From Algibacter sp. (GTDB lineage: Bacteria > Bacteroidota > Bacteroidia > Flavobacteriales > Flavobacteriaceae): 59,011 nt of DNA. This document shows, piece after piece, positions 37,649 to 47,645 of the stretch. The notes beneath the pieces are model-generated. The model had not been told where the DNA came from, ran no database searches, and saw only the letters and a program-made list of their open reading frames with translations. The DNA lies in the NCBI RefSeq assembly GCF_029245835.1, contig NZ_JAQWOO010000009.1, forward strand, positions 1 through 59,011, given 5' to 3'. A program made the position numbers and the translations under genes. Each line of letters begins with the position of its first letter. Positions within the stretch are counted from its first letter, which is position 1.

Positions 37649-37785
37649 TTTTCAATAGCATTAACGGTTAATAAATTCATGAAAGGCGTTGCAATATAGT
37701 AAAATATGATGGGTTATAACTTAGCACTACAGTTATGATGGGTATATGATAATTGTGGTGTTTAATAGATATAGAAGTTTGCGTT

Positions 37786-38475
37786 TTAAAAATTAGGACT
37801 TAGACCTGAATTTTTATAAAAATTATCTAATATGGTGATTACTTCATCTTCGGTATCTACCAAATGAATAAGATCTAAATCTTTTTCGCTTATATTACCA
37901 AAAGTTTCAAGTAGTGTACTTTTAATCCAATCCATCAAACCTTTCCAGAAATCAGTGCCGACTAAAATAATTGGGAACTTTTCAATTTTATAAGTTTGTA
38001 TGAGTGTCATAGCCTCAAAAAGTTCGTCTAGTGTACCAAAACCACCAGGCATAACTACAAAGCCCTGAGAGTATTTAACAAACATTACTTTTCTAACAAA
38101 AAAGTAATCAAAATCTAAACTTTTATCATGGTCTATATAAGGATTATCATGCTGCTCAAATGGTAAATCTATATTTAAACCAACAGAAGTTCCTCCACCT
38201 AAATGAGCACCTTTGTTACCGGCTTCCATAATACCAGGTCCACCACCTGTAATAACGCCATAACCAGCTTCAACAATTTTTTTAGCTACGTTTTCTGCGA
38301 GTTTGTAATATTTATGATCTGGCTTTGTTCTTGCTGAACCAAAAATAGACACACAAGGTCCAATTTTACTCATTTTCTCAAAACCATTTACAAATTCGCC
38401 CATGATTTTAAAAATGGCCCAAGAGTCGTTAGTTTTTATTTCATTCCAGCCTTTATGGTGCTTTTCTTTTCTCAT
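37786..38475 (-). CDS. LOG family protein (TIGR00730, Rossmann fold)
   Basis: The product has 229 residues. It has the two LOG signatures: GGGPGIMEAGNKGA (about 79-92) and PGGFGTLDELFEAMT (about 143-157). Members hydrolyse nucleoside 5'-monophosphates to free base and ribose 5-phosphate (cytokinin-activating LOG in plants, PpnN-like in bacteria). The N-terminal extension of about 40 residues (KTNDSWAIFKIMGEFVNGFEKM) is typical of the bacterial subgroup. Cytosolic. It lies 46 bases downstream of uvrA on the same strand, so co-transcription is possible. Confidence 0.87.
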   Translation of the reverse strand: MRKEKHHKGWNEIKTNDSWAIFKIMGEFVNGFEKMSKIGPCVSIFGSARTKPDHKYYKLAENVAKKIVEAGYGVITGGGPGIMEAGNKGAHLGGGTSVGLNIDLPFEQHDNPYIDHDKSLDFDYFFVRKVMFVKYSQGFVVMPGGFGTLDELFEAMTLIQTYKIEKFPIILVGTDFWKGLMDWIKSTLLETFGNISEKDLDLIHLVDTEDEVITILDNFYKNSGLSPNF

Positions 38476-38521
38476 AGTTCAAAATATTTATGCTTAAGCT
38501 TTAATCAATTTAGGTATAAAG

Positions 38522-41353
38522 CTAATTTAATTCTTTTTTAAGAAACTTTGCTGTGTAGCTTTTCTTGTGTTTTATAATAACTTCTGGCGTGCCTTCTACA
38601 ATTATTTGTCCACCGCCTTTACCCCCTTCATAGCCAATATCGATAATGTGATCTACCGTTTTAATAACATCAAGATTGTGTTCAATTATTAGCACAGTAT
38701 TGCCTTTATCTGCTAATTTATTAAGTACAATCATTAATACTCTTATGTCCTCAAAGTGTAGTCCTGTTGTAGGTTCATCTAAAATATAAAAAGTATTTCC
38801 TGTATCTCTTTTTGAAAGTTCTGTAGCCAATTTGATTCGTTGTGCTTCTCCACCAGAAAGCGTTGTGCTTTGTTGTCCTAGAGTTATGTAGCCCAAACCA
38901 ACATCTTTTATGGTTTTTAGTTTTTTATAAATTTTTGGAATATGTTCGAAGAATTCTACAGCTTCATTCATGGTCATATTCAAAACATCACTAATGTTTT
39001 TACTTTTATATCGAATTTCTAGAGTTTCACGGTTAAAACGTTTCCCTTGGCAAGTTTCACATTCTACGTAAACATCAGGAAGAAAATTCATTTCAATAAC
39101 GCGCAAACCACCACCTTTACAGGTTTCGCAGCGTCCGCCTTGTACATTAAAACTAAAGCGACCTGCTTTATAACCCCGAATCATCGCTTCGGGTATTTTA
39201 GCAAACAAAGCCCTGATTTCGCTAAATGTCCCTGTGTAGGTTGCAGGATTACTTCGTGGTGTTCTACCTATTGGAGACTGATTAATATCTATAACTTTAT
39301 CAATATGCTCTAAGCCTTTTATGCTTTTGTATGGCATTGGTTTTTTAACACCATTAAAATAGTAGGCATTTAAAATAGGGTAGAGTGTTTCGTTAATTAG
39401 TGTAGATTTTCCGCTTCCAGAAACACCAGTTACACCAATCATTTTTCCTAAGGGAAATTTTACCGAAACATTTTTTAAATTGTTTCCAGTACAGCCTTTA
39501 AGTTCTAAAGTTTTGCCATTTCCTTTTCTACGTTTTTTTGGTACTTCAATTTCTTTTTTTCCGTTTAGGTAATCTGCGGTAAGTGTATCGTGTGTTTTTA
39601 GTTCGTCTGGATTACCAATACTAATGATTTCTCCTCCAAATTTTCCAGCTTTTGGACCAATATCAATAACGTAATCTGCACGCTCAATCATGTCTTTATC
39701 ATGCTCAACTACAATAACTGAATTGCCAATATCCCTTAGTGAAACTAGAGAATTGATTAGTTTTTCGTTATCGCGCTGATGCAAGCCTATACTTGGTTCG
39801 TCTAGAATATAAAGTACACCAACGAGTTGCGAACCAATTTGTGTAGCTAACCGTATGCGTTGTGCTTCACCGCCAGACAAAGATTTAGAACTTCTATTTA
39901 ATGATAAATAATCTAAGCCAACATCCAATAAAAACTGAAGTCTAGATTTAATTTCTTTAACAACTTCTTCAGCAATTTTTAATTGTTTTTCTGAAAGGTG
40001 TTCGTTTAAATTATTAAACCATTCTGAAAGTTCAACAATATCTGTATTAGCAAGTTCTGCTATGTTTTTTTCGTTTATTTTGAAGTAAAGTGATTCTTTT
40101 TTTAAGCGAGAGCCTTTGCAAACAGGACATTCAACTTTATCCATATAATCTTTTGCCCATCGTTTTAAAGATCTTGATTCTGCGGTTTTATATTGGTTTT
40201 CGATAAAATTGGCAATACCTTCAAAATCGATTTTATAGTCACGAGTAACGCCTAAAGTTTTACTTTCTACTGAAAATTTATCATTTCCACCATACAGAAT
40301 AATTTGTTTTGCCTCTTCTGGAATGTCTTTATAAGCATCAGTCAATTTAAAATTGAACCGTTGTGCTATGGTTTCTAATTGCTTGAAAATCCAGCTGTTT
40401 TTCTGTGGACCATGAGGCGCTAATGCTCCAGATTTAATGGATAAAGAATCGTCTGGAATAATTTTATTTTCGTTGATTTGATATAAGGTTCCGATTCCGT
40501 TACAATTAGAACAGGCGCCTTTAGGAGAATTGAATGAGAAATTATTGGGTTCTGGATTTGGATAAGAAATCCCAGAACTAGGGCACATTAAGCTTCTGCT
40601 GAAATAGCGTGCTTCATGAGTATCTTGGTCTATAATTAAAAGTACATCTTCACCATGATACATGGCGGTGTTAATGGTTTCTGTAAGGCGTTTATCAATG
40701 TCAACGTTTTCATCAATAACGAGTCTATCAATTACAATTTCGATATCATGAGTTTTGTAACGGTCTAATTTCATCCCTTTTACAATGTCGCGAATCTCGC
40801 CATCGGTTCTCACTTTTACAAAACCTTGTTTTGCTATTTGCTCGAATAACTCGCGATAATGTCCTTTTCTTGAACGAATTACAGGCGATAATACATTAAT
40901 GCGTTTACCACTAAAATCTTTAATAATAAGTGCTTTAATTTGGGCATCGCTATAGCTAACCATTTTGTTACCCGTATTATAACTGTAAGCATCACTAGCA
41001 CGAGCAAAGAGTAAACGTAAAAAATCGTAAATTTCGGTGATAGTACCCACTGTTGAGCGTGGTGATTTACTGGTAGTTTTTTGCTCTATAGCAATAACAG
41101 GAGAAAGTCCATCAATTTTATCAACATCAGGACGCTCTAAACCACCTAGAAATTGTCTGGCATAGGCTGAAAATGTTTCGATGTATCGACGTTGCCCTTC
41201 GGCATAAATAGTGTCGAAAGCCAATGAGGATTTCCCGCTGCCAGATAAACCTGTAATAACTACAAGTTTTTCCCGTGGAATGGACACATCAATATTTTTT
41301 AGATTGTGTACTCGGGCTCCTTTTACTTCGATAAAATCTGTGAATTGGCTCAT
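38522..41353 (-). CDS. uvrA: UvrABC system protein A
   Basis: The start is set at ATG 41353 ([21 protein letters not shown]), giving 943 residues; the ATG at 41371 adds only MQLCLF and overlaps a -7-like box (TAACTTTG, minus strand, 41369-41376). All UvrA features are present: the first Walker [10 protein letters not shown], the UvrB-binding region, zinc-finger cysteines (CPSSG.., [29 protein letters not shown]), the second Walker [10 protein letters not shown], two LSGGEAQRI signatures, and Walker [11 protein letters not shown] and [10 protein letters not shown]. It finds bulky DNA lesions and loads UvrB in nucleotide excision repair. The LOG gene follows it. Confidence 0.97.
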   Translation of the reverse strand: MSQFTDFIEVKGARVHNLKNIDVSIPREKLVVITGLSGSGKSSLAFDTIYAEGQRRYIETFSAYARQFLGGLERPDVDKIDGLSPVIAIEQKTTSKSPRSTVGTITEIYDFLRLLFARASDAYSYNTGNKMVSYSDAQIKALIIKDFSGKRINVLSPVIRSRKGHYRELFEQIAKQGFVKVRTDGEIRDIVKGMKLDRYKTHDIEIVIDRLVIDENVDIDKRLTETINTAMYHGEDVLLIIDQDTHEARYFSRSLMCPSSGISYPNPEPNNFSFNSPKGACSNCNGIGTLYQINENKIIPDDSLSIKSGALAPHGPQKNSWIFKQLETIAQRFNFKLTDAYKDIPEEAKQIILYGGNDKFSVESKTLGVTRDYKIDFEGIANFIENQYKTAESRSLKRWAKDYMDKVECPVCKGSRLKKESLYFKINEKNIAELANTDIVELSEWFNNLNEHLSEKQLKIAEEVVKEIKSRLQFLLDVGLDYLSLNRSSKSLSGGEAQRIRLATQIGSQLVGVLYILDEPSIGLHQRDNEKLINSLVSLRDIGNSVIVVEHDKDMIERADYVIDIGPKAGKFGGEIISIGNPDELKTHDTLTADYLNGKKEIEVPKKRRKGNGKTLELKGCTGNNLKNVSVKFPLGKMIGVTGVSGSGKSTLINETLYPILNAYYFNGVKKPMPYKSIKGLEHIDKVIDINQSPIGRTPRSNPATYTGTFSEIRALFAKIPEAMIRGYKAGRFSFNVQGGRCETCKGGGLRVIEMNFLPDVYVECETCQGKRFNRETLEIRYKSKNISDVLNMTMNEAVEFFEHIPKIYKKLKTIKDVGLGYITLGQQSTTLSGGEAQRIKLATELSKRDTGNTFYILDEPTTGLHFEDIRVLMIVLNKLADKGNTVLIIEHNLDVIKTVDHIIDIGYEGGKGGGQIIVEGTPEVIIKHKKSYTAKFLKKELN

Positions 41354-41440
41354 AAATAGGCAAAGTTGCAAAGTTACGGGTTTTGAGTTTAAAAATGAAG
41401 TGGGTTTAACTTGTTGTTTGTTAAATTCTTGCTAAGTTTT

Positions 41441-41640
41441 GTTTCGCGCAAAGACGCTAAGACGTCAAGATAAAAAGGCAAAAAAAGATATGATTATGAT
41501 TAGAATTGAATTTGGCGGATGGCTGCGCAAGGGATAGTAGTGGAAAGCCCACAGCGCAGCGAGGACTTGTAATGGATAGCCCGACCTAGGTCCTGAACTA
41601 AATTCAGGATATAGGTTGCGCCAAAATAAAAAATGATGAC
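41441..41640. repeat. Intergenic short-repeat cluster
   Basis: The region upstream of uvrA contains a CGCGCAAAGACGCTAAGACG phrase (about 41444-41463). An element follows at about 41524-41586 with AGTGGAAAGCCCACAGC, GCGAGGACTTGTAA and AGCCCGACC. A hairpin CCTGAA..TTCAGG lies at 41592-41608. The 17-base AGTGGAAAGCCCACAGC and the flanking GGGAT and GCGAGG.CTTGTAA words recur inverted at 55151-55206. Confidence 0.7.
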
Positions 41641-42363
41641 TTACTTTGTTCCTTTAACGTCGTCAATCTCTAAGCCTAAAATTAAAAGTTTATGAAAGCT
41701 TGGTAATTGTGCGCCACTTTCTGTAATTGTCCAGTCACTCCATGAGGCTTCTAAACCTTGTATTGGCAAAATAGAAGTCCACATTTTAAAGGCTGTTGGC
41801 TTGCCATTATCATCTAGTAACCAAAGGTAAGAATCGCCAGGAGTTGAGCCACCAGTAGTGTAAGTTACAAGCAATGCATCTTTATTGTTTTGAGTTTTTA
41901 CGAGCCTACGCTCCACGCCAGCATCGAATACTTTGTAGGGCGCCACAAGCCAAAAGGAATCGTTATTAAAGTATGTTATGGCTTTCTCGATAAGCGCTTT
42001 AGCCATATCGCTTTCGTTTTTAAAACTGTGGACATAAACTATACTTTTTGAATTGTCGTTTAAATCTAGAATGACTTTGTTTTGTTTCCAGTAGACATTA
42101 CAGATGTTGTTTGCCTTATCCCACTCGTAGTGGTGTCTTTTTTTAAACGTCCACTCAATATAATTGGTGTTTTTATAAGCTTCGTAGTCTAAAGCATTTA
42201 GCATTTTATACGCTAAAGCATCAGCTTCCTCGCCTTGGATACCAGTTGGTAAATCTTCATTATATTTAAAGTATAAGAAGCCAAAAAACAACAGACTTGG
42301 TAGCGTCAAAAAAATGATGATGCCAGTAATTATTTTGAATATTTTTTTAGGCTTAGCTGCCAT
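41641..42363 (-). CDS. Membrane-anchored protein of unknown function
   Basis: The product has 240 residues. One N-terminal membrane helix (about 9-30, IFKIITGIIIFLTLPSLLFFGFLYF) has a lysine-rich cytoplasmic start, so the rest should face the periplasm. The soluble part starts ALAYKMLNALDYEAYKNTNYIEWTF, and later strands (NICNVYWKQNKVILDLN, DSYLWLLDDNGKPTAFKMWTSILPIQGLEASWSDW) alternate like the half-barrel of LolA/LppX-type lipid carriers. That fold is only a guess from the pattern. I recognise no enzyme motif. It lies 71 bases downstream of the gamma-glutamyltransferase gene on the same strand. Confidence 0.62.
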   Translation of the reverse strand: MAAKPKKIFKIITGIIIFLTLPSLLFFGFLYFKYNEDLPTGIQGEEADALAYKMLNALDYEAYKNTNYIEWTFKKRHHYEWDKANNICNVYWKQNKVILDLNDNSKSIVYVHSFKNESDMAKALIEKAITYFNNDSFWLVAPYKVFDAGVERRLVKTQNNKDALLVTYTTGGSTPGDSYLWLLDDNGKPTAFKMWTSILPIQGLEASWSDWTITESGAQLPSFHKLLILGLEIDDVKGTK

Positions 42364-42434
42364 AAAATGTTATTTAGTTTCAGTTTGGTAATAGCTAAAT
42401 TATTAAAGAAGAATGATTTAGTGAAGAAATTAGA

Positions 42435-44132
42435 TTAAAAACCGACAGCAGTATCATCTCCTCGATAATCTGCACCACCTTCGTACGAGTTGTCATCTAA
42501 TACAAGTATTCCATCGACTTTGCCAATTACCGGAGCGTCTTTTTGGTTAATAGAGTAGCCTAATGCTTCGAGTTGTTTAATTAATTTTCTATCAAATGAA
42601 TTGGGTTCCATTCTAATTTCGTCTGGCAGCCATTGATGATGAAATCGTGGTGCATTTACCGCTTCTTGCATAGTCATTTTGAACTCATGAACGTTTAAAA
42701 TGGTTTGTAAAACCGATGTTATAATTGTTGCTCCACCTGGTGTTCCAAGAGTCATATATAATTTTTCGTTTTTTTCAACAATGGTAGGTGTCATTGAACT
42801 TAACATACGTTTTTCTGGTTCTATTTTGTTAGCCTCTGCGCCAATAAGTCCAAACATATTTGGTTCTCCGGGTTTGCTGCTAAAATCGTCCATTTCATTA
42901 TTTAAAAAGAAACCAAGTTCTGAACAATATAATTTAGAACCATATGCACCGTTTAATGTGGTTGTTACAGCAATGGCATTACCAAATTGATCTACGATAG
43001 AGAAGTGCGTAGTTTCGTCACTTTCAATAATCTGAATATTGCCATGAGACACAGCGGAGGATAAGGTGGCTTTTTCAAATGAGAAGTCACTCATTCGTCC
43101 ACTTAAATAATTTTCTTGAATTAAAGTTTTAATAGGGATGTTAACAAAATCAGGATCTCCTAAATAAAAACTTCTGTCGGCATAAGCGCGTCTTTCAGCT
43201 TCTGTAATGGCTTGTATGGTTTTTAGTGAGTTATGTCCGTATTCATCTAAATGGAATGGTTCAAGCATTTTCAATATTTGTGCTAAGCAAATCCCACCGC
43301 TAGCAGGAGGTCCCATAGAAATTATTTCTAAATCATCATAACTAAAAGTTATCGGATCACGCCATTTAGCTTCGTATTTTGCTAAATCTTCTTCGGTTAT
43401 TATACCTCCATTATCTTGAATAAACTTTGCAAGAATTTTTGCAGTTTCACCTTTATAGAATTCATCTTTGCCATGTTTTAAAATACGTTCGAAAGTTTTT
43501 GCTAATGCTGGCTGTTTAATGACATCGTTTTCTTTCCAATGCTTATCAAAAATAATAGAGTCTTTATTAGCTTTAAGGAAAAGCGGCTGATATTTTTTTA
43601 TTGTTTTTGCTTGCTTTTTCGTTACCTTAGTGCCTTTATAAGCTAAAGCAATAACGGGTTTTAGAATATCTTCAAGAGGGAGTGATCCTAATTTTTCGTG
43701 CACTTCAAAAAGACCTGCAACCGTACCTGGAATTCCAACGGCCATAGCGCCTAAGGTGCTTTTTCCGGGAATCACATCGCCGTTTTCATCTAAATACATG
43801 TCTTTAGTTGCAGCCATTGGCGCTTTTTCTCTAAAGTCAATAGAGCCAATATCTCCATTTGCTTTTCTATAAACCATAAAACCGCCACCGCCAATATTAC
43901 CTGCAAAAGGGTAAGTAACAGCCAAAGCTAATTGAGTAGCACACATCGCGTCAAAGGCATTTCCGCCTTTTTTAAGAATATCGCTTCCTATTTCAGACGC
44001 TTCAGCACGTGCTGAAACAACCATAGCGTTTTTTGTAATAAGCCCTTTAATAGGTGTTGGGGTTTGCTCCGTTTTTTTGCATGAAAGAAAAAAGCAAAGT
44101 AATATAATACTATATAAAAAGTGTTTACTCAT
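42435..44132 (-). CDS. ggt: Gamma-glutamyltransferase
   Basis: The product has 565 residues. A lipoprotein signal (residues 5-18, lipobox FLSC, Cys18) places it on a membrane in the periplasm. The substrate pocket GNIGGGGFMVYR is at about 79-90. The autoprocessing threonine is at ETTHFSIVDQFGNAIAVTTTLN, where the precursor is cut into large and small subunits with Thr as the new N-terminal nucleophile. The later words RMLSSMTPTIV and LGTPGGATIITSV are typical. It splits glutathione and other gamma-glutamyl peptides. Its start overlaps the end of the ACP phosphodiesterase gene by 8 bases, so the two are translated from one mRNA. Confidence 0.93.
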   Translation of the reverse strand: MSKHFLYSIILLCFFLSCKKTEQTPTPIKGLITKNAMVVSARAEASEIGSDILKKGGNAFDAMCATQLALAVTYPFAGNIGGGGFMVYRKANGDIGSIDFREKAPMAATKDMYLDENGDVIPGKSTLGAMAVGIPGTVAGLFEVHEKLGSLPLEDILKPVIALAYKGTKVTKKQAKTIKKYQPLFLKANKDSIIFDKHWKENDVIKQPALAKTFERILKHGKDEFYKGETAKILAKFIQDNGGIITEEDLAKYEAKWRDPITFSYDDLEIISMGPPASGGICLAQILKMLEPFHLDEYGHNSLKTIQAITEAERRAYADRSFYLGDPDFVNIPIKTLIQENYLSGRMSDFSFEKATLSSAVSHGNIQIIESDETTHFSIVDQFGNAIAVTTTLNGAYGSKLYCSELGFFLNNEMDDFSSKPGEPNMFGLIGAEANKIEPEKRMLSSMTPTIVEKNEKLYMTLGTPGGATIITSVLQTILNVHEFKMTMQEAVNAPRFHHQWLPDEIRMEPNSFDRKLIKQLEALGYSINQKDAPVIGKVDGILVLDDNSYEGGADYRGDDTAVGF

Positions 44133-44727
44133 ATAATTCTTGTTTTAAAGCCTCTAATTTTTGTTTGGAGGAAGCAATTAGTTCATCAAAAAAATCGGAA
44201 AATTCAGTTTCAAATTCTGAATAAAAAGCTTCAAGTTCAACCACGGCTTCATTCATACTAGAACGGTTTTTGGTACGTCTGTTCATGCCCGCTAAAACTC
44301 TAGAGATACCGTCGATAGAAGCATAATTTAATAGCCAATTATCGGCTAACATGTAAGGCATCATTTTTTGAATGCGTAGCGGTAGCATGTCATAATTGGC
44401 TTCCAATGAGGCATAAAAATTTTCTGTATATTCCTCCAAAGGCGTGTCGCTATAATTTGACCAATTTTTAGCTAGAAAATGATCGTAAAGAATATCTACA
44501 ATAACTCCAGAGTAATGACTGTATTTTTCATGAAGCCTTTTGGTGCTTAGTCTTACCGTTTTGTGAGCATCTGTAAAAGTGTCAATATGACGATGCAATA
44601 ATATACCAATCTGTATGTCTTTAGGGTATTTTTTATATTTTTTTCCTTTAATGCCGTCTGCAATAAAATTTCCAATGGTAATTGAATCGTTATCACCAGA
44701 AAGATAAATATGGGCTAAGTAGTTCAT
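44125..44727 (-). CDS. Acyl carrier protein phosphodiesterase (AcpH-like)
   Basis: The start is set at ATG 44727 (MNYLAHIYLSGD), giving 200 residues; the longer frame to 44814 has no family similarity and covers the start of the divergent acyltransferase gene. The family features are NFIADGIKGKKYKKYPKDIQIGILLHRHIDTFTDAH, a metal-binding HD-like cluster, and VIVDILYDHFLAKNW. AcpH enzymes remove the 4'-phosphopantetheine group from acyl carrier protein. It overlaps the ggt gene by 8 bases and is 41 bases from the divergent acyltransferase start. Confidence 0.88.
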   Translation of the reverse strand: MNYLAHIYLSGDNDSITIGNFIADGIKGKKYKKYPKDIQIGILLHRHIDTFTDAHKTVRLSTKRLHEKYSHYSGVIVDILYDHFLAKNWSNYSDTPLEEYTENFYASLEANYDMLPLRIQKMMPYMLADNWLLNYASIDGISRVLAGMNRRTKNRSSMNEAVVELEAFYSEFETEFSDFFDELIASSKQKLEALKQELYE

Positions 44728-44768
44728 AAAATAAATATATGTATTTTTGAAACCTAAACAATACATTT

Positions 44769-45839
44769 TTGAAAAAGCTTCCAAACTTAGATGCATTACG
44801 TTTTTTTCTTGCATCTTTAGTTATTATTTATCATATTCCTAGTTTATCTAAAAATCAAGGGTTACCATATTTTGATGCTTCACCTATATTAAACAAAGGG
44901 GTAGATGCGGTTTATATGTTTTTTGTGCTCAGTGGGTTCTTAATTATGAGATTAATCTATATTGAAAAGAAAAATAATAAGTTTTCTATTAAAAATTTTT
45001 ATATCAGAAGAATATTAAGAATATTACCATTGTATTACCTAATAGTTATTTTTGGTTTTTTATTTTATCATTACCTTTTACCTCTTTTTAACATCCCTTA
45101 TGAGAATAATTACAATTTTGTAAGTAGTGTTTTGCTAACTGTTTTTTTTCTGCCTAACATATCTACATTTCTCTATATGCCCGGTGGTATACTTGATGTC
45201 TTGTGGTCTATCGGAATTGAAGAGCAATTTTATTTAATGGTAGCCCCTTTGTTTTATTTTGTAAAAACCAATAAGATTTTTAAAGTTATTGTCACTATAA
45301 CTTTCGGGTATTTTTTAATTTATCATTTACAAGGTTTTGAGTTTTTACGAAGGTTTCAATTTGTTTATTTTTTCTTATTTTTTGGCGGAATAGTCTCTAT
45401 TTTAGAAGAAAATAAAAAGTTAGAATTTTTGAAAACGAAACTATTATTTTCATTAATGATTTGTTTTTTAATTATTTTATATTTTTTTACAAATATTTTT
45501 GAATTTGAAAACTACATCTTAAAAAAAACACTAACAGTCGTTTTATTTGGTTTTTTTGTACATACTATGAGTTGTAATAACTTTAATTTTAAAATTAAAA
45601 ATAGATTATTAAACTATTTTGGCAGGATATCATATGGTATATATATGTATCATGTAATAGCTCTTAATGCAGTTGTTTTTTTATTTTTAAAACTAGAACA
45701 ATTTGAATTATTTAATGATACTATTACAATTATATTAATAAATATTTTAACATTTGCACTTACGATAATATTCGCTCATTTTTCGTACAAATATTATGAA
45801 TTGCCATTTTTAAAATTAAAAAATAAATTCAGATCATGA
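44769..45839 (+). CDS. Membrane acyltransferase (acyltransferase family 3, OafA-like), TTG start
   Basis: The product has 356 residues starting at a TTG codon. No ATG is available in frame after the stop at 44748, and the conserved N-terminus LPNLDALRFFLASLVIIYHIP must be included. About ten hydrophobic segments follow. The catalytic-type His of the family is in IIYHIP. Further family words are FFVLSGFLIMRL, FYIRRILRILPLYYL and VLWSIGIEEQFYL. Such enzymes acetylate or acylate cell-surface sugars in the cytoplasmic membrane. A possible -7 box TATTTTTG lies at 44742-44749. The last codons overlap the ATG of glmM by 4 bases (ATGA). The gene is even more AT-rich than its neighbours, which is partly due to membrane codons. 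Confidence 0.85.
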   Translation: MKKLPNLDALRFFLASLVIIYHIPSLSKNQGLPYFDASPILNKGVDAVYMFFVLSGFLIMRLIYIEKKNNKFSIKNFYIRRILRILPLYYLIVIFGFLFYHYLLPLFNIPYENNYNFVSSVLLTVFFLPNISTFLYMPGGILDVLWSIGIEEQFYLMVAPLFYFVKTNKIFKVIVTITFGYFLIYHLQGFEFLRRFQFVYFFLFFGGIVSILEENKKLEFLKTKLLFSLMICFLIILYFFTNIFEFENYILKKTLTVVLFGFFVHTMSCNNFNFKIKNRLLNYFGRISYGIYMYHVIALNAVVFLFLKLEQFELFNDTITIILINILTFALTIIFAHFSYKYYELPFLKLKNKFRS

Positions 45840-47224
45840 CACTTATAAAATCAATTTCAGGAATTAGAGGAACTATTGGCGGGCAAGTAGGTGATAACTT
45901 AACACCTATAGATGCTGTAAAATTCGCATCAGCTTATGGCGTTTGGTTAAAGCAACAACGCCATAAAAAAAACTACAAAGTTGTGGTTGGTAGAGACGCT
46001 CGTATTTCTGGAAAAATGATTCAAAATTTAGTCATGAATACCTTAATTGGTTTAGGTATAGACGTGGTTGATGTTGGTCTTTCTACAACACCTACAGTTG
46101 AAATAGCGGTACCTATGGAACATGCTGATGGTGGAATAATTTTAACAGCAAGCCATAACCCAAAACAATGGAATGCGTTAAAATTACTTAACGAAAAAGG
46201 TGAGTTTTTAGATGCTGTTGAAGGCGCAAAAATTCTAGACATTGCAGAAAGTGATAACATGACTTTTGCTGATGTTGATAGCCTAGGAAAAATAACAAAA
46301 AATAAAGCCTATATAGATTTACATATTATAGAAGTTCTAGATTTAGATTTGGTAAATGTAAAAGCCATAGAAGAAGCACGTTTTAAAGTGGTTGTAGATG
46401 GTGTAAACTCCACAGGCGGTATCGCTATTCCGTTACTTCTAGAGCGTTTAGGGGTAGATGTAATTAAGTTATACTGTGAACCAAACGGACATTTCCCGCA
46501 CAATCCAGAACCTTTAAAAGAGCACTTAACAGATTTATCTGCGGAAGTTAAAAAGCATAATGCCGATTTTGGAATTGTGGTAGACCCAGATGTAGATCGT
46601 TTAGCCTTTATGGACGAAAACGGAGAGATGTTTGGTGAAGAATACACGCTTGTAGCTTGTGCAGATTACGTTTTAGGAATAACCCCAGGAAACACTGTGA
46701 GCAATATGAGTTCTACCAGAGCACTGCGAGATGTTACCGAAAAACATGGCGGTATGTATGAAGCCAGTGCGGTAGGCGAGGTAAATGTTGTAAATCTGAT
46801 GAAAAAAAATAAGGTCGTAATAGGTGGTGAAGGTAATGGCGGAATTATTTATCCAGAGGCGCATTACGGTCGGGATGCGTTGGTTGGTGTAGCCTTATTT
46901 TTAAGTCTATTGGCAGATAGAAAAGTTAGCGTAAGTGCGCTCAGAAAAACCTACCCAAGTTATTTTATGGGAAAAAAGAAAATTGAATTAACCCCAGGTT
47001 TGGATTTTGATGGTATTCTTAAAACCATGGAAAACCGTTACCAAAACGAGGAATTAACGACTATTGACGGGGTTAAAATCGATTTTTCAGAAAGTTGGGT
47101 ACACCTCCGTAAAAGTAATACAGAACCCATTATTAGAATTTATACCGAAGCAAAATCGCAAGAAGAAGCCGATGCTTTAGGCGATAAATTTATTGCCGAA
47201 ATTGGTGAGATTGCTAATAGTTAA
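45836..47224 (+). CDS. glmM: Phosphoglucosamine mutase
   Basis: The product has 462 residues, close to the usual length. The active-site phosphoserine loop TASHNPKQWN has Ser106. The metal-binding loop DPDVDRLAF is near 248-256, the sugar-binding loop GEGNGG near 333-338 and the phosphate-binding end RKSNTEPIIRIYTEAKS near 427-443. It converts glucosamine 6-phosphate to glucosamine 1-phosphate for peptidoglycan and LPS precursors. Specificity over phosphomannomutase is assigned from overall resemblance to flavobacterial GlmM (recollection). Translation is coupled to the acyltransferase by the ATGA overlap. Confidence 0.87.
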   Translation: MTLIKSISGIRGTIGGQVGDNLTPIDAVKFASAYGVWLKQQRHKKNYKVVVGRDARISGKMIQNLVMNTLIGLGIDVVDVGLSTTPTVEIAVPMEHADGGIILTASHNPKQWNALKLLNEKGEFLDAVEGAKILDIAESDNMTFADVDSLGKITKNKAYIDLHIIEVLDLDLVNVKAIEEARFKVVVDGVNSTGGIAIPLLLERLGVDVIKLYCEPNGHFPHNPEPLKEHLTDLSAEVKKHNADFGIVVDPDVDRLAFMDENGEMFGEEYTLVACADYVLGITPGNTVSNMSSTRALRDVTEKHGGMYEASAVGEVNVVNLMKKNKVVIGGEGNGGIIYPEAHYGRDALVGVALFLSLLADRKVSVSALRKTYPSYFMGKKKIELTPGLDFDGILKTMENRYQNEELTTIDGVKIDFSESWVHLRKSNTEPIIRIYTEAKSQEEADALGDKFIAEIGEIANS

Positions 47225-47614
47225 AAAAGTCACGGCGAGGAAGTATGACGAAGCAATCTCTTGAAGTTTAGTAAACCTATTTTTTAGAAGCTATTTCCCG
47301 CTTTCCGTTATATCTTTCTGCGAAGCAGTCCCGAACTTGTTTCGGGATCTTGCACTAATACAACTTTTGTAAATTAGTAAAGAGCAGAACTATTATTTTC
47401 GCAAAAAGGATGCCACTTCAATCGGGGCTAACTTATCCGCTATGGCAATTTATTCCTGCGAAGGCAGGAATCTCATCATCAAATACCTTTGCTTTTAGAG
47501 TCAAGTATATTCTTCGTGTTTATCGCTAAAAAGACCGTTTGTTAGTTTAGGCTTAAAATAGCTATATTGTACAAAATAAAACAGGTATTTAAAAACTTTT
47601 AAACATAACTAATT
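47225..47614. repeat. Intergenic cluster of short palindromic repeats
   Basis: About 390 bases without a gene. It contains GGCGAGGAAGTATGACGAAG followed by CAATCTC (47234-47260), a CCCGCTTTCCGTTATATCTTT phrase near 47298-47317, and TCCCGAA-CTTGT-TTCGGGA (47329-47347) followed by TCTTGC. AAAAGGATGCCACTTCAATC with GGGGCT follows near 47404-47429, then TTCCTGC-GAAG-GCAGGAA (47453-47470) followed by TCTCATC. Several of these end in an ATCTC-type word, as do the palindromes behind the SRP RNA. I recall similar phrases as interspersed repeats in many Flavobacteriaceae. Confidence 0.7.
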
Positions 47615-47642
47615 CCTCTCCTTTGGAGAGGCTAGGAGAGGC
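47615..47642. repeat. GC-rich palindromic repeat at the symporter start
   Basis: The perfect palindrome CCTCTCCTTTGGAGAGG (47615-47631) is followed by CTAGGAGAGGC and, after TTT, the ATG at 47646. Its plan (palindrome, short spacer, AGG-rich tail ending in GC) matches the ends of the recG cassette and the pair at 31875-32022. The tail supplies the purine-rich bases where a ribosome-binding site would be. Confidence 0.75.
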
Positions 47643-47645
47643 TTT

